A stretch of 64,000 nt of DNA. Origin: Salinivirgaceae bacterium (GTDB lineage: Bacteria > Bacteroidota > Bacteroidia > Bacteroidales > SZUA-534). Positions 1 to 7,736 of this stretch are shown here, piece by piece (the first letter of the stretch is position 1; every line of letters begins with the position of its first letter). The notes under the pieces are model-generated. The model was given only the letters and a program-made list of their open reading frames with translations. It did no database searches and was not told the origin of the DNA. The stretch lies in the NCBI GenBank assembly GCA_017474765.1, contig JAFVGW010000059.1, positions 1 to 64,000 of the forward strand, given 5' to 3'. A program made the translations under genes and the position numbers.

Positions 1-89
1 CCGCACCATTGTATTTGTGCCAATTGGCGCGGGGCGTATGACGGAAGGGAAACGGCAACGGGGTGTTGATTTTTAATCTGATTATTCAA

Positions 90-3000
90 TCATTCCCCTT
101 CCACCACTTTCACTTCCTCATCCGTTAGGCCGTAGAGCGTGTAAACAAGGCGGTCGATTTCGCGGTCGGTGGTGGCGATTTCGGAACGCAGGGCGGCGCA
201 ATCGGCGCGGTATTGGTTGAAGTATGGCTCCCACTCGTCTTGTTGGGCGAGCGAAAGGCAGACTTTCTGCTTGCGCAGTTCGGCAGTGAAGGCTGCAAAA
301 TCCAGCGTGTAGAAGTTCTCCAACGCCGCCGTAACCTTCTGAACTGCAAGGTTCTGCTGCACACGGCGCAGAAAACAGCCGATTTTCTCCTGCAACGACG
401 CGTTCAACGCAAGCATCTTGTTGGCAAGGGTAGATAATGCCTCCGATTTACCGACTTCCATTGGTATTGGAATTTGACCGAAATACTTCCAAATCAATTG
501 ATAACCATTCTGAATTTGCGAACAAAATTTAGTAATCAGCCACCAACCCATTTTCGAATTAAGAACGGCCAACAATGCTTTAGATTCAGTTGGGATAAAC
601 CACATAGAATTATTTGAATAGAAGCCTTGTTCATCATATAAAAAACAAGGTTTTACTTGAAATGCTTGATACATAATTTTGGGTTTTGCAAATTGTGCAT
701 AATAATCGCAAGCACGTAGTTCCCACCAAAAATCACCTTTATCAGTTCGGTTTCTGCCTTTTTCAGCAAACGGTTCAAGCCAATCCGCTATTGACGGATA
801 TTCTGATTTCAAATAATTCCACGCATCTTCTTCTTTTTCAAATATTTGCTTTTGTTGCGTCCAGCCTTTTTCAAATAGTATTAAGTAATTAACTGCTTCT
901 GCCTTACCATATGGCATAATATTTCGCCCTTGTAAAAAGGGGAAAATGTGCTCTTTTGCTTTTTCATCTTGATTGACAATTATCTTGTATGTATCAGAAT
1001 CTATAAGAAATGCATTTGTGAGCCCAGTCTTAATACCGTAATATGCTTCTCCATTAATGAAATTCTTTAGTGCAGGAAATTCATTTGTCAATCGTTCTAT
1101 TAGTGTTTTTTCTTTTTGAGAAGAAATAATCCACGTATCACTATTAAATTGTGAAATATCAAATATTTCTTCCGTGTTCAATACATTTTGATTAAAGTCT
1201 TGAGAATTAGCGGCATTCAATACTGAAACCGACAAGTTTGTGGTCGGCGAAGCATTTTTGCCAATAAAAATACACGGATATGTTGTTGCGCCTTTGAAAA
1301 TCTGAATATCTCCAAAATCAATCAATTTTTCCAATCGCTTGCTTAAGAAATATGCTCTCAATTCTTTCCCATAACCCGCTTGTAACCATTTATTTGGCAT
1401 AATATATGACACGTACGCTTCGGGTTTTGCAATTTGAAAGCCCTTTTCCACAAAAACACAATACAAATCCCCTCTTTTGTTATAGGTTGCATATCCAACT
1501 TGCTCCAATTGAGCGGAAGTTTCTGCAATGGTTTCAAGGTGCACATACGGCGGATTGCCAATCACCACATCGAAGCCGCCACGCTCAAAAACCTGCGGGA
1601 ACTCCGCCTGCCAGTCGAAGGCCTTGCTGCCAGCCACGGCGGGGTCGGCAATGAGTGAGTTTCCGCACTTTATATTGCGGTTGAGCGAGTTGAGTTTGCG
1701 GTGCGGCCGAGCGGTGCGCAGCCAGAGCGAGAGTTTGGCAATCTCAACGCTCTCCTCGTTAATGTCAACGCCGAAAAGGTTGTTCTCCAATATCGAGTTC
1801 TCAATGTTTGGGATAACCATCGGCTGCTCCAGCACTTTGGCCTCCATCTCGTCAACCAGGCGGTGTTCGGCAATCAGGAAGTTGAGCGCGGCGTTCAGGA
1901 AAGCGCCCGAGCCGCACGCGGGGTCGCAAATGGTTATCTGCAAGAGCCTTGGCGGTAGGCGTCGAGTTTCTCAAGAAGCGCTTTCTTGGTGCTGCTTTTG
2001 CGCTGCTTGTCGGCAAAATACTCCTGCTCGTTTATCTGCAACTCGGCTTTCTTGTCGGTGCAGAGCCGCCCCACGGTGTTCTCAACAATGTATTTTGTAA
2101 TGTATTGCGGTGTGTAGAAAACGCCGTCGCGCTTGCGTTTGGTGGTTGTTGTGGGCGCCGATTCGGTTACCGATTGATTTTCAACGTTTTCAATCTCGTT
2201 GAGCGAATTTTCGAAAATGTGGCCCAGAATGTTCACGTCAACCTCGCTCTTGTAGTCGTATTCCGAGAGTCGGCGCGTGTGGGCGGCCAGCACATCGTCG
2301 CTGATTACCAGACTGTCGAGCACATCGTCGGGCTTGAACAGGCCGCCGTTGTAGGCGAAAATCTCATAATCCTTACCGCGGTAGCCAGTGTCAAGGTAGC
2401 CGAAATATTTCTTAATGCGGTTGTAAAGCGGCTGATATTCATCGAGTTCGGCCAGTTTCTCCCAGTCGGCAATAATCTTCACCATTGTGTTTGGCGGCAG
2501 CAGCCCGCCATCTTCGGCAAAGAAGATAAACAACAGGCGGTCGAGCAGTTTCTGCGTCTTTTTGTATAGTTCCACCGCTGTAGGGACGCGATTCATCGCG
2601 TCCGTGCAATTCGCCGCGTCTCTACCAGCGTCGCCGCAATTATTTTTCAGAATATCCTGATACAGAACCTGTTTGAAGGTGGTGTAGTCACGGTAGAGCG
2701 CGTTGGTAATGGCGTCCTCGCTGCTCACGCTTTCGGCCTTTATGCGCTTTGGCAGATTGGCGGCAATGTTGGGCCAGGCCAGGCAGAGCCAAAGTGTACC
2801 GAACTCATTTTCAGTCAAATGAAACAAATCAAACTCAACGCACTCCACGGCATTGTCAATGTAGAAGCGCAGTTTCTCAAAGTTGGAAATCACCACATAC
2901 GTGGCGTTCTGATTTTGGTTTTTGTAGCCGAAAGCCTGCTGCTCAATTTTCGATAAGTCGGTGGTTTTGTGGTCTTTAAGTTCAATAACGCCCACCACCT

Positions 3001-3283
3001 TGCCATCCACCAGAATGGCGCCGTCGGCTTTTTTCGAGTTGGTCTCGTTCTTCTGCTCGGTAATCAGATTGTAGTCGGGCGACGGGTTGAGCGTGTAGCC
3101 CAGCACCTTCACAAACAGTTCGCGCAGGAAACCCTCCTGAAACTGCTCCTCCTTGCTTTGGCGGATATTTTCCTGAATATCAGGGTTGAGAAAGTACTGC
3201 TTGAATTGCTGCCACGCCTGTGCCACAGTCTCCTGCGGCGCGGCATCGGCATATTTCTTGACAATGTTCTTTTGAAACAGCAT
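90..3283 (-). pseudogene. Type IIG-like restriction-modification enzyme, split by a frameshift
   Basis: Two adjacent frames together make one protein of about 1064 residues. The N-terminal 449-residue part (1934-3283) has a PD-(D/E)xK-like nuclease segment, with D in KKADGAILVDG followed by GVIELKDHKT, then a helical region and the conserved YTPQYITKYIVE entry to the methylase. The C-terminal 617-residue part (90-1943) starts in DPACGSGAF, the SAM-binding motif I, and carries the catalytic NPPY motif of N6-adenine methylases, then a target-recognition region. The first frame ends at a TAA just after the motif DAYRQ. Adding one base near 1948 would restore continuity and a Trp before LLQITICDPACGSG. 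No separate specificity subunit or phage-defence partner is adjacent. The lesion is seen directly. Whether it inactivates the enzyme in the organism or is a sequencing error cannot be told. Family assignment is firm; the recognition site is unknown. Confidence 0.85.
2580..2625. repeat. REP-like palindromic element inside the restriction gene
   Basis: This 46-bp stretch begins GTAGGGACGCG and ends CGCGTCTCTAC, an 11-bp terminal inverted repeat with one mismatch. The left half contains an inner palindrome, GGACGCGA-ttca-TCGCGTCC. The left 25 bases recur exactly downstream of nifJ at 13085-13109. It lies in frame within the N-terminal half of the restriction enzyme, around residues 220-235, between a conserved helix and the segment ELYKKTQKLLDRL. 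There it adds residues that I would not expect in relatives. Confidence 0.7.
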
Positions 3284-3311
3284 AACAATGGCGTTTAAAT
3301 GCGAATTATGA

Positions 3312-3319
3312 CAAATTTA
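3312..3319 (-). promoter_or_regulatory. Candidate promoter -7 element for the restriction gene
   Basis: On the minus strand this reads TAAATTTG, an exact match to the Bacteroidota -7 consensus TAnnTTTG. It lies about 30 bases upstream of the ATG at 3283, which leaves a leader of about 20 bases. I see no convincing -33 TTTG. Confidence 0.45.
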
Positions 3320-3377
3320 AATGAAAGTGGCGAATGAAGGAAAAAAAATATGGCCGCCGTTTTTTCGGTGGCCATAG

Positions 3378-3539
3378 TTATTCGTCAGAAATTAGGTCAA
3401 CGACTTGTTGACCTTTATCATTATTGCCAAATTGGCCAATGAGTCGTTGGCCTTTTTTATCATCGAAAATTAGGCCACCAACCTGGTGACCTTTTTTATC
3501 AGCAATTAGGCCAACAGGTTGTTGGCCTTTTGTAACGCT
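3378..3539 (-). pseudogene. Remnant reading frame made of four 12-13-residue repeats
   Basis: Read on the minus strand, this interval stays open for about 53 codons and consists of four tandem units beginning KGQQPVGLI, KGHQVGGLI, KGQRLIGQF and KGQQVVDLI, then stops at TAA. The unit spacings are 36, 39 and 39 bases, all multiples of three. Substitutions mostly keep the KG(Q/H)xxxxLI pattern, which points to a coding origin. There is no ATG, GTG or TTG start: an in-frame TAA sits directly upstream. At the DNA level each unit is also an inverted repeat (for example AGGCCAAC-aggtt-GTTGGCCT) followed by a T-run on the plus strand. It could instead be an array of hairpins. I do not recognise the parent protein. 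Confidence 0.4.
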
Positions 3540-3573
3540 TTAATTATAAAACCAATCCATCACTTATTTCCAT

Positions 3574-3602
3574 AAAAAAACAAGGGAACTCTCGCCCCCT
3601 TG
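3574..3602 (-). terminator. Intrinsic terminator after hepT
   Basis: On the minus strand a short hairpin (CAAGGG pairing with CCCTTG) is followed by seven T residues, just downstream of the HepT stop codon. The sequence is nearly identical to the terminator at 4326-4355. Confidence 0.65.
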
Positions 3603-3620
3603 CTTTTGCTATTGTCAGTC

Positions 3621-3992
3621 TCAATTATCGTTTTCCCATTGCTGCCAATCGGTTTCGGCAAGATAGCGCTCAATCTGCTGGCGAAGTTCGGGAATGCCCG
3701 TTGTGGCGGTTCCCCAAAGAATGCGTGGAACAACATTTGCATAATCGTGAACCAAGACGTGCCTCATTCCCTGAACCACGTTCCATTGCGTCTCGCTGTG
3801 TGAATCCTTGAACTCTTTTGACAGCATATAGGCGGCTTCGCCCACAATTTCAACATTCTTCATAACCGCATAATATGTGCGTATATCGCTGGTGAATTGC
3901 TCATACGAAACACCTTCGATAAGTTTGGAAACATTGTTAGAGTACTCCACAATGTCCTCAAGCCGTCCTTTATCACGCGCTTTTTCTCTCAT
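3621..3992 (-). CDS. hepT: HepT-like toxin (DUF86 HEPN ribonuclease)
   Basis: This 123-residue all-helical protein belongs to the HepT/DUF86 family of HEPN ribonuclease toxins. The diagnostic RX4HXY motif is present near residue 85 as RHVLVHDY, and its Tyr is the residue that MntA partners AMPylate. The start codon lies inside the end of the upstream mntA gene with a 20-base overlap, the usual arrangement for translationally coupled HepT/MntA pairs. By family knowledge the toxin cleaves RNA when not modified by its partner. Length is normal for the family and no lesion is visible. The pair is isolated from other defence genes apart from the nearby broken restriction enzyme. Confidence 0.88.
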   Translation of the reverse strand: MREKARDKGRLEDIVEYSNNVSKLIEGVSYEQFTSDIRTYYAVMKNVEIVGEAAYMLSKEFKDSHSETQWNVVQGMRHVLVHDYANVVPRILWGTATTGIPELRQQIERYLAETDWQQWENDN

Positions 3993-4278
3993 AAATCAGG
4001 ATTTTATCGCGGTTGGCGGTTTTTTCGGCGTACGGACGAAGTGAGCCATTGGCGACAAGGTCAACTTCGCGGCCTAAAAGTTCTTTCAAGTCCATATAAA
4101 TTCCGCCCATAGTGAAGAGTGTGAACGGTTTGCCCGAATAATCGGGTTCAAACAATATGTCCACATCGCTGTCGGGCGTTTCCTCACCGCGGGCAAACGA
4201 GCCGAACAGCCAGGCTTTCAGCACAGGCTGCGTCTTGAAGTATTCGGCAATCATCCGTGTCATTGTCGGTGTGTCCAT
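3973..4278 (-). CDS. mntA: MntA-like nucleotidyltransferase antitoxin
   Basis: This 101-residue protein has the minimal nucleotidyltransferase signature GS-x10-DxD (GSFARGEETPDSDVD) near residues 27-41. That is the catalytic motif of MntA antitoxins, which add AMP to the HepT tyrosine. The start at 4278 (MDTPTMTRM) is preferred over an upstream TTG at 4305, because that TTG is part of a -7 promoter box. The reading frame runs 20 bases into hepT, so the two are one operon with antitoxin first. A direct repeat containing a terminator lies on both sides of the pair. Function is inferred from the family and the pairing, not tested. Confidence 0.85.
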   Translation of the reverse strand: MDTPTMTRMIAEYFKTQPVLKAWLFGSFARGEETPDSDVDILFEPDYSGKPFTLFTMGGIYMDLKELLGREVDLVANGSLRPYAEKTANRDKILIYERKSA

Positions 4279-4302
4279 AGCGCAAATGCTTTTTGTCAGA
4301 CA

Positions 4303-4310
4303 CAAATGTA
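4303..4310 (-). promoter_or_regulatory. Promoter -7 element for mntA-hepT
   Basis: The minus strand reads TACATTTG, matching TAnnTTTG, 25 bases upstream of the chosen ATG at 4278. A TTTG about 14 bases further upstream is closer than usual for a -33 box and lies in the T-run of the neighbouring terminator. Confidence 0.5.
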
Positions 4311-4325
4311 TGAAAAATCGCGCAC

Positions 4326-4355
4326 AAAAAAAACAAGGGAACTCTCGCTCCCTTG
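4326..4355 (-). terminator. Intrinsic terminator after amtB
   Basis: A CAAGGGA/TCCCTTG hairpin is followed on the minus strand by eight T residues, about 60 bases beyond the amtB stop. It repeats the terminator at 3574-3602 almost base for base. Confidence 0.7.
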
Positions 4356-4413
4356 TCTTTACAAATCACAAATTTTAAATCCTAAATACTAACTGCTAAA
4401 TACTAACTGTCAA

Positions 4414-5727
4414 TCAGTTGTACGCCGATTCGCCGTGCTCGTAAACGTCGAGTCCTTCCTCTTCAATCCGCGAGTCGACGCGCAGACCGTGTATCTTCTT
4501 AATCAGCAGGAACATAATCAGTCCGCAGCCGAACGACCAGCCCGCTATGGTAACCTCGCCAATCAACTGTGTCAGAACTGAATAGCCGCACTCGCTGTAG
4601 GCGAAAACTCCAGTCAGGATTGTGCCCACAAAGCCAGCCATTCCGTGAACCGAAACGGCGCCAACGGGGTCATCGATATGCAGACGGGTGTCGAAGAACT
4701 TGACAAAGAAGCACATAACTGCCGAAGCAATGGCGCCAATCAGCGCGGCAGCCCAGATTGGAACGCAGTCACAACCTGCGGTAATGCCAACCAAGCCTGC
4801 CAGAATGCCGTTGCAAACCATTGAGAGCGAAGGTTTTCCGTAGGCCAGCCAAGTGTAAATCAGGGCTATGATTCCGCCCACGGCTGCGGCAATGTTGGTG
4901 GTTACGAAAATGTGCGACATTGCCGACATATTGTCAAGGATTCCGCCGCCGTAGCAGTCGGCATCAACAATGCCCGAAGCGGCAACGGTTGAACCAGGGT
5001 TGAATCCGAACCAGCCCATCCACAGAATCCACACGCCCAGAGCCGCCAGCGCAAGGTTGTGGCCAGGAATGGCGTGAGTGCGAATCGAGCCATCGGCATT
5101 CTTTGTGTATTTGCCCAAACGCGGACCAAGCACAATGGCGCCCGCCAAGGCAATGAAACCGCCGCACGAGTGAACCACAGCCGAGCCCGCGAAATCGTGG
5201 AAACCGAGTTCGCTCAGCCAGCCGCCGCCCCACGACCAGTGGCCCTGAATGGGGTAAATCAGCGCCGAAATGACCAGACTGTAAACCAGATACATCGAGA
5301 ATTTGGTGCGCTCAGCCATTGCGCCCGAAACGATTGTGGCCGCCGTGGCGCAGAACACCGTCTGGAAAATGAAGTAGCACTCTTTTGGCAGATTGCCGCA
5401 CGGGTTCTCAACGCCGCCAATACCGAATCCGCCCCAGCCCAGGAACGAGCCAGCGCCGAACATCACCGAGAAACCCAGAATCCAGTACAGAACCGAGCCT
5501 GCCGAGAAATCCATAAAGTTCTTCATCAGAATGTTGGCCGTGTTTTTGGTGCGCGTCAGGCCCGCCTCAACCAGCGCAAAACCAGGCTGCATAAAGAACA
5601 CAAGCATTGCCGCAAGCAACACCCAAATTGTATCGACAGGGCTAATGCCACTCTCGACAACCGCCTCGGCAGCAGGGGCCACAGCCTCAGCCGCCATCGA
5701 AATTGTATCAGAAATTATTGTTTCCAT
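4414..5727 (-). CDS. amtB: Ammonium channel AmtB
   Basis: This 437-residue integral membrane protein of the Amt/Mep/Rh family conducts ammonium across the inner membrane. The N-terminus has an Ala/Glu-rich stretch before the first membrane helix. The family signatures are visible: DFAGSAVVH around residue 165 with the first pore histidine, and VSVHGMAGF around residue 355 with the second. Length fits the family. It is the last gene of a porin-PII-AmtB operon on the minus strand and is followed by an intrinsic terminator. The PII protein encoded just upstream would gate it in response to nitrogen and energy status. No lesion is visible. Confidence 0.96.
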   Translation of the reverse strand: METIISDTISMAAEAVAPAAEAVVESGISPVDTIWVLLAAMLVFFMQPGFALVEAGLTRTKNTANILMKNFMDFSAGSVLYWILGFSVMFGAGSFLGWGGFGIGGVENPCGNLPKECYFIFQTVFCATAATIVSGAMAERTKFSMYLVYSLVISALIYPIQGHWSWGGGWLSELGFHDFAGSAVVHSCGGFIALAGAIVLGPRLGKYTKNADGSIRTHAIPGHNLALAALGVWILWMGWFGFNPGSTVAASGIVDADCYGGGILDNMSAMSHIFVTTNIAAAVGGIIALIYTWLAYGKPSLSMVCNGILAGLVGITAGCDCVPIWAAALIGAIASAVMCFFVKFFDTRLHIDDPVGAVSVHGMAGFVGTILTGVFAYSECGYSVLTQLIGEVTIAGWSFGCGLIMFLLIKKIHGLRVDSRIEEEGLDVYEHGESAYN

Positions 5728-5744
5728 TTTTTTACCGTTTAATT

Positions 5745-5855
5745 GTTTAATCGGTGAATCGTTTAATCGACGCTTTGTCCGTTTCCCGATTCACCAGTTT
5801 CCTATTTAATTGAATGACTTTCAGTTCACCGATTCACCAGTTCACCGATTCACCA
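5745..5855. repeat. Short low-complexity repeats between glnK and amtB
   Basis: The 128-base spacer between glnK and amtB contains repeated short words (GTTTAATCG, GATTCACC, TTCACCGATTCACC). It looks like replication-slippage filler. I see no promoter or terminator in it, so the two genes are probably still co-transcribed. Confidence 0.5.
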
Positions 5856-6203
5856 TTATTTTTTATCCGCCAAAACCGTGTCACCGTGCTCGCCTGTGCG
5901 GATTGACCAGGTGTCGTCGACAGGGCTGACAAAGATTCGACCGTCGCCGATTTCGCCCGTGCGCGCCACGCTCATAATGGCGTCGATAGCGGGCTGCACA
6001 AATTGGTCGCGGCAGATAATGGTAATCTCAATGCGCGAGATAATGTCGGTGCTGTACATCACGCCGCGGTAAATGCGGTCCTCGCGGTCCTGCCCAATGG
6101 CCTTCACTTCAGCGTACGAGAACCAGTTGATATCGGCCTGAAAGAGAGCCTCTTTCACTTCGTCGAACTTCGTCTTGCGAATAATCGCTTCAATCTTTTT
6201 CAT
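5856..6203 (-). CDS. glnK: PII nitrogen regulatory protein
   Basis: This 115-residue PII-family protein is a trimeric sensor of 2-oxoglutarate and ATP/ADP that binds and closes AmtB. The C-terminal signature TGEIGDGRIFV (B-loop, about residues 82-92) is intact. The T-loop region reads IYRGVMYSTDII. It keeps both tyrosine positions of the usual LYRGAEY motif, but the preceding stretch (KAIGQDREDR) departs from the common RQKGH sequence, so effector or partner binding may differ. It is encoded between a porin gene and amtB on the same strand, the classical glnK-amtB linkage. I use glnK rather than glnB because of this linkage. Confidence 0.93.
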   Translation of the reverse strand: MKKIEAIIRKTKFDEVKEALFQADINWFSYAEVKAIGQDREDRIYRGVMYSTDIISRIEITIICRDQFVQPAIDAIMSVARTGEIGDGRIFVSPVDDTWSIRTGEHGDTVLADKK

Positions 6204-6310
6204 TGTCTTAAAAATTTAATTATTAACTATTTAATTGGTAAGTGGTGAGAGTTTAGAGTTTAGTTTTTCGATAACCCTTCCGCTAAACTCTCCCCACTCC
6301 CCTCTACACT

Positions 6311-7009
6311 TTAAAAGGATAACCCCACCAAGAAATACATTCGGTTTGCGGTCGGGTTTGCGGTGATTTGCGCGAACACGGGCAGCGTAAATTTCTCGAA
6401 CTCAATCTCTTTTGTCGCCGAAAGGCTAAGGTTGATAAGTGCGAAACCTTCGGCACCATAAAAGTCATTCTCCCAAGGTGTTACGCCCGCGGCTGCTTGC
6501 CAGTCGAGTCCGCCGAGTTTGAACGGTGCGGCAACCTCAAAGTACGACGAGTAGGCGTCGTCGCCGTTTGCTTTGGTGCCCATTGCGCCGTAAAAGTTTG
6601 TGTACCACCCGATTGACAGGAATCCGAAATCGTATGTCAGACCTGCCTCGTAGGTGTGGACGGTTGAGTCGGCCGAATACTCGAAGTATTTGGTGTCGTC
6701 GTCGGCACACCAGTAGTCGGTTACCATTGCAGTCAGGCCGCCCACGGCGTACGACAGCGTGAAGTCAATCTCCTTGTAGCCGCTCCCGACAATGCTTGCC
6801 GAGCCCCACGCTCCGAGCGACAAACCTTTGTAATCGACTGAAAGTGAAGGTTGAATGGCCGCTCCGTCGAGCTTGCCGCCACGCCAGATATACGAACTTA
6901 CCACATCGGCTCCAACTGAAGCCTCAACGCCGCCTTCACCTTCGGCGTAACTTGTTCCTGTCATTGCCATCAATGCTATGGCAATCATTGTTTTCTTAAT
7001 AGTTTTCAT
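6311..7009 (-). CDS. Outer-membrane porin-like protein of the nitrogen operon
   Basis: This 232-residue protein begins with a clear signal peptide (MKTIKKTMIAIALMAMTG, cleavage after SYA) followed by alternating hydrophobic and polar strands typical of a small beta-barrel. It ends in Phe (VGLSF), as outer-membrane barrels do. The segment DVVSSYIWRGG resembles TorF-like putative porins. I chose the start at 7009 because the open frame further upstream encodes a non-signal sequence running into the terminator at 7068-7098. It is the first gene of the operon with glnK and amtB, which suggests a role in taking up ammonium or small nitrogen compounds through the outer membrane. That role is inference. 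Confidence 0.75.
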   Translation of the reverse strand: MKTIKKTMIAIALMAMTGTSYAEGEGGVEASVGADVVSSYIWRGGKLDGAAIQPSLSVDYKGLSLGAWGSASIVGSGYKEIDFTLSYAVGGLTAMVTDYWCADDDTKYFEYSADSTVHTYEAGLTYDFGFLSIGWYTNFYGAMGTKANGDDAYSSYFEVAAPFKLGGLDWQAAAGVTPWENDFYGAEGFALINLSLSATKEIEFEKFTLPVFAQITANPTANRMYFLVGLSF

Positions 7010-7067
7010 TTTCTTTGAATGTTTATAAATTTTTAAACTGCGGTGGCTGCGTTGCCGCGCAACCATC

Positions 7068-7098
7068 AAAAAAGGCTGGTTTCACCGAAGCCAGCCTT
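7068..7098 (-). terminator. Terminator or attenuator upstream of the porin-glnK-amtB operon
   Basis: The minus strand has an 8-bp stem AAGGCTGG/CCAGCCTT, extended by TTC/GAA inside the loop, followed by six T residues. It lies 59 bases before the porin start and 18 bases after the stop of the short leader reading frame. The six bases CCAGCC of the downstream arm also occur inside the leader reading frame (minus strand of 7133-7138). They could pair with the upstream arm GGCTGG, which would prevent terminator formation. Confidence 0.75.
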
Positions 7099-7115
7099 GA
7101 TTTTTCTCACTTGAT

Positions 7116-7241
7116 TCATCTGCCAACGGCCCGGCTGGTTGGGCGCGCACGGCGGTTCTTATTATTTTGTTTCGAGTTCCGGTTGGAACCCTGATTGAAA
7201 CTCTGTTTCGAATAGAACCGGTTGCTAAAACTCCTTTTCAT
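7116..7241 (-). CDS. Asn/Gln/Arg-rich 41-residue leader peptide
   Basis: This short reading frame starts at an ATG and encodes 41 residues, 22 of which carry nitrogen in the side chain (7 Asn, 3 Gln, 8 Arg, 4 Lys). It begins MKRSFSNRFYSKQSF, with the Asn/Gln-dense part in the middle. A Bacteroidota-type -7 box lies about 57 bases upstream and a strong terminator 18 bases downstream. The porin, PII and ammonium channel genes follow with no other evident promoter. The layout matches a translated leader controlling transcription into the operon. It could instead be an independent small basic protein. I know of no family for it. Confidence 0.6.
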   Translation of the reverse strand: MKRSFSNRFYSKQSFNQGSNRNSKQNNKNRRARPTSRAVGR

Positions 7242-7297
7242 AACCGTAACTTTTAAATTGTTAGTTAAACACTTTGTTTTATCATTTTCTGACACGG

Positions 7298-7305
7298 CAA
7301 ATATA
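7298..7305 (-). promoter_or_regulatory. Promoter -7 element for the leader and nitrogen operon
   Basis: The minus strand reads TATATTTG, an exact TAnnTTTG match. It predicts a transcript start near 7290 and about 50 bases of leader before the ATG at 7241. Between 7306 and 7670 I see AT-rich DNA with no coding potential. Confidence 0.6.
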
Positions 7306-7678
7306 TAGCCGAATTTTAATTCGCAACTAAATTTCGATAAATATTTTTATATCGTTAGTGATATACTTATTTAAGTTACGATTTATAATTCGATGGGCTG
7401 ATTTTTACAAAATTTATTAAAAACGGCGCGATTTTAAAACGTTTTCACTGACGATTTGAAATTGGAGTTATTTCGGACGTAACGGCGAATTTTGAACTTT
7501 TGAGAGATTTTAGACGATTTTTAAGGGGTATGGGCGCGAGAAATTTGAATTTTTGGGTGTGATATGTGATTTTGAAGGGGGAATAAATCCGAAAACACAC
7601 AAATGAACGAAAGCGGGTGCAAAATCAGTCAAAAAATTGGTAATATCGCGTAATTGTTACCGATTTAGATTATTTAGT

Positions 7679-7708
7679 TTTGAATTTAAATCAAACAATC
7701 TAATTTTG
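7679..7708 (+). promoter_or_regulatory. Bacteroidota-type promoter for the GAF/PAS gene
   Basis: TTTG at 7679-7682 and TAATTTTG at 7701-7708 are separated by 18 bases and match the -33/-7 consensus. They predict a start near 7715, about 20 bases before the ATG at 7737. Confidence 0.65.
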
Positions 7709-7736
7709 CCACGATTTAAAACTAATAACAAGCAAT

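Noticed and set aside
1528..2100. 190-codon plus-strand reading frame opposite the restriction gene
   Set aside because: It is antisense to the methylase motif region and to the frameshift, and the product is rich in Ser, Arg and Cys without any recognisable pattern.
3391..3530. Possible CRISPR array
   Set aside because: Four units with spacing of 36-39 bases superficially resemble an array, but the spacers are not unique: the whole unit repeats with substitutions that keep a reading frame, and no cas genes are present.
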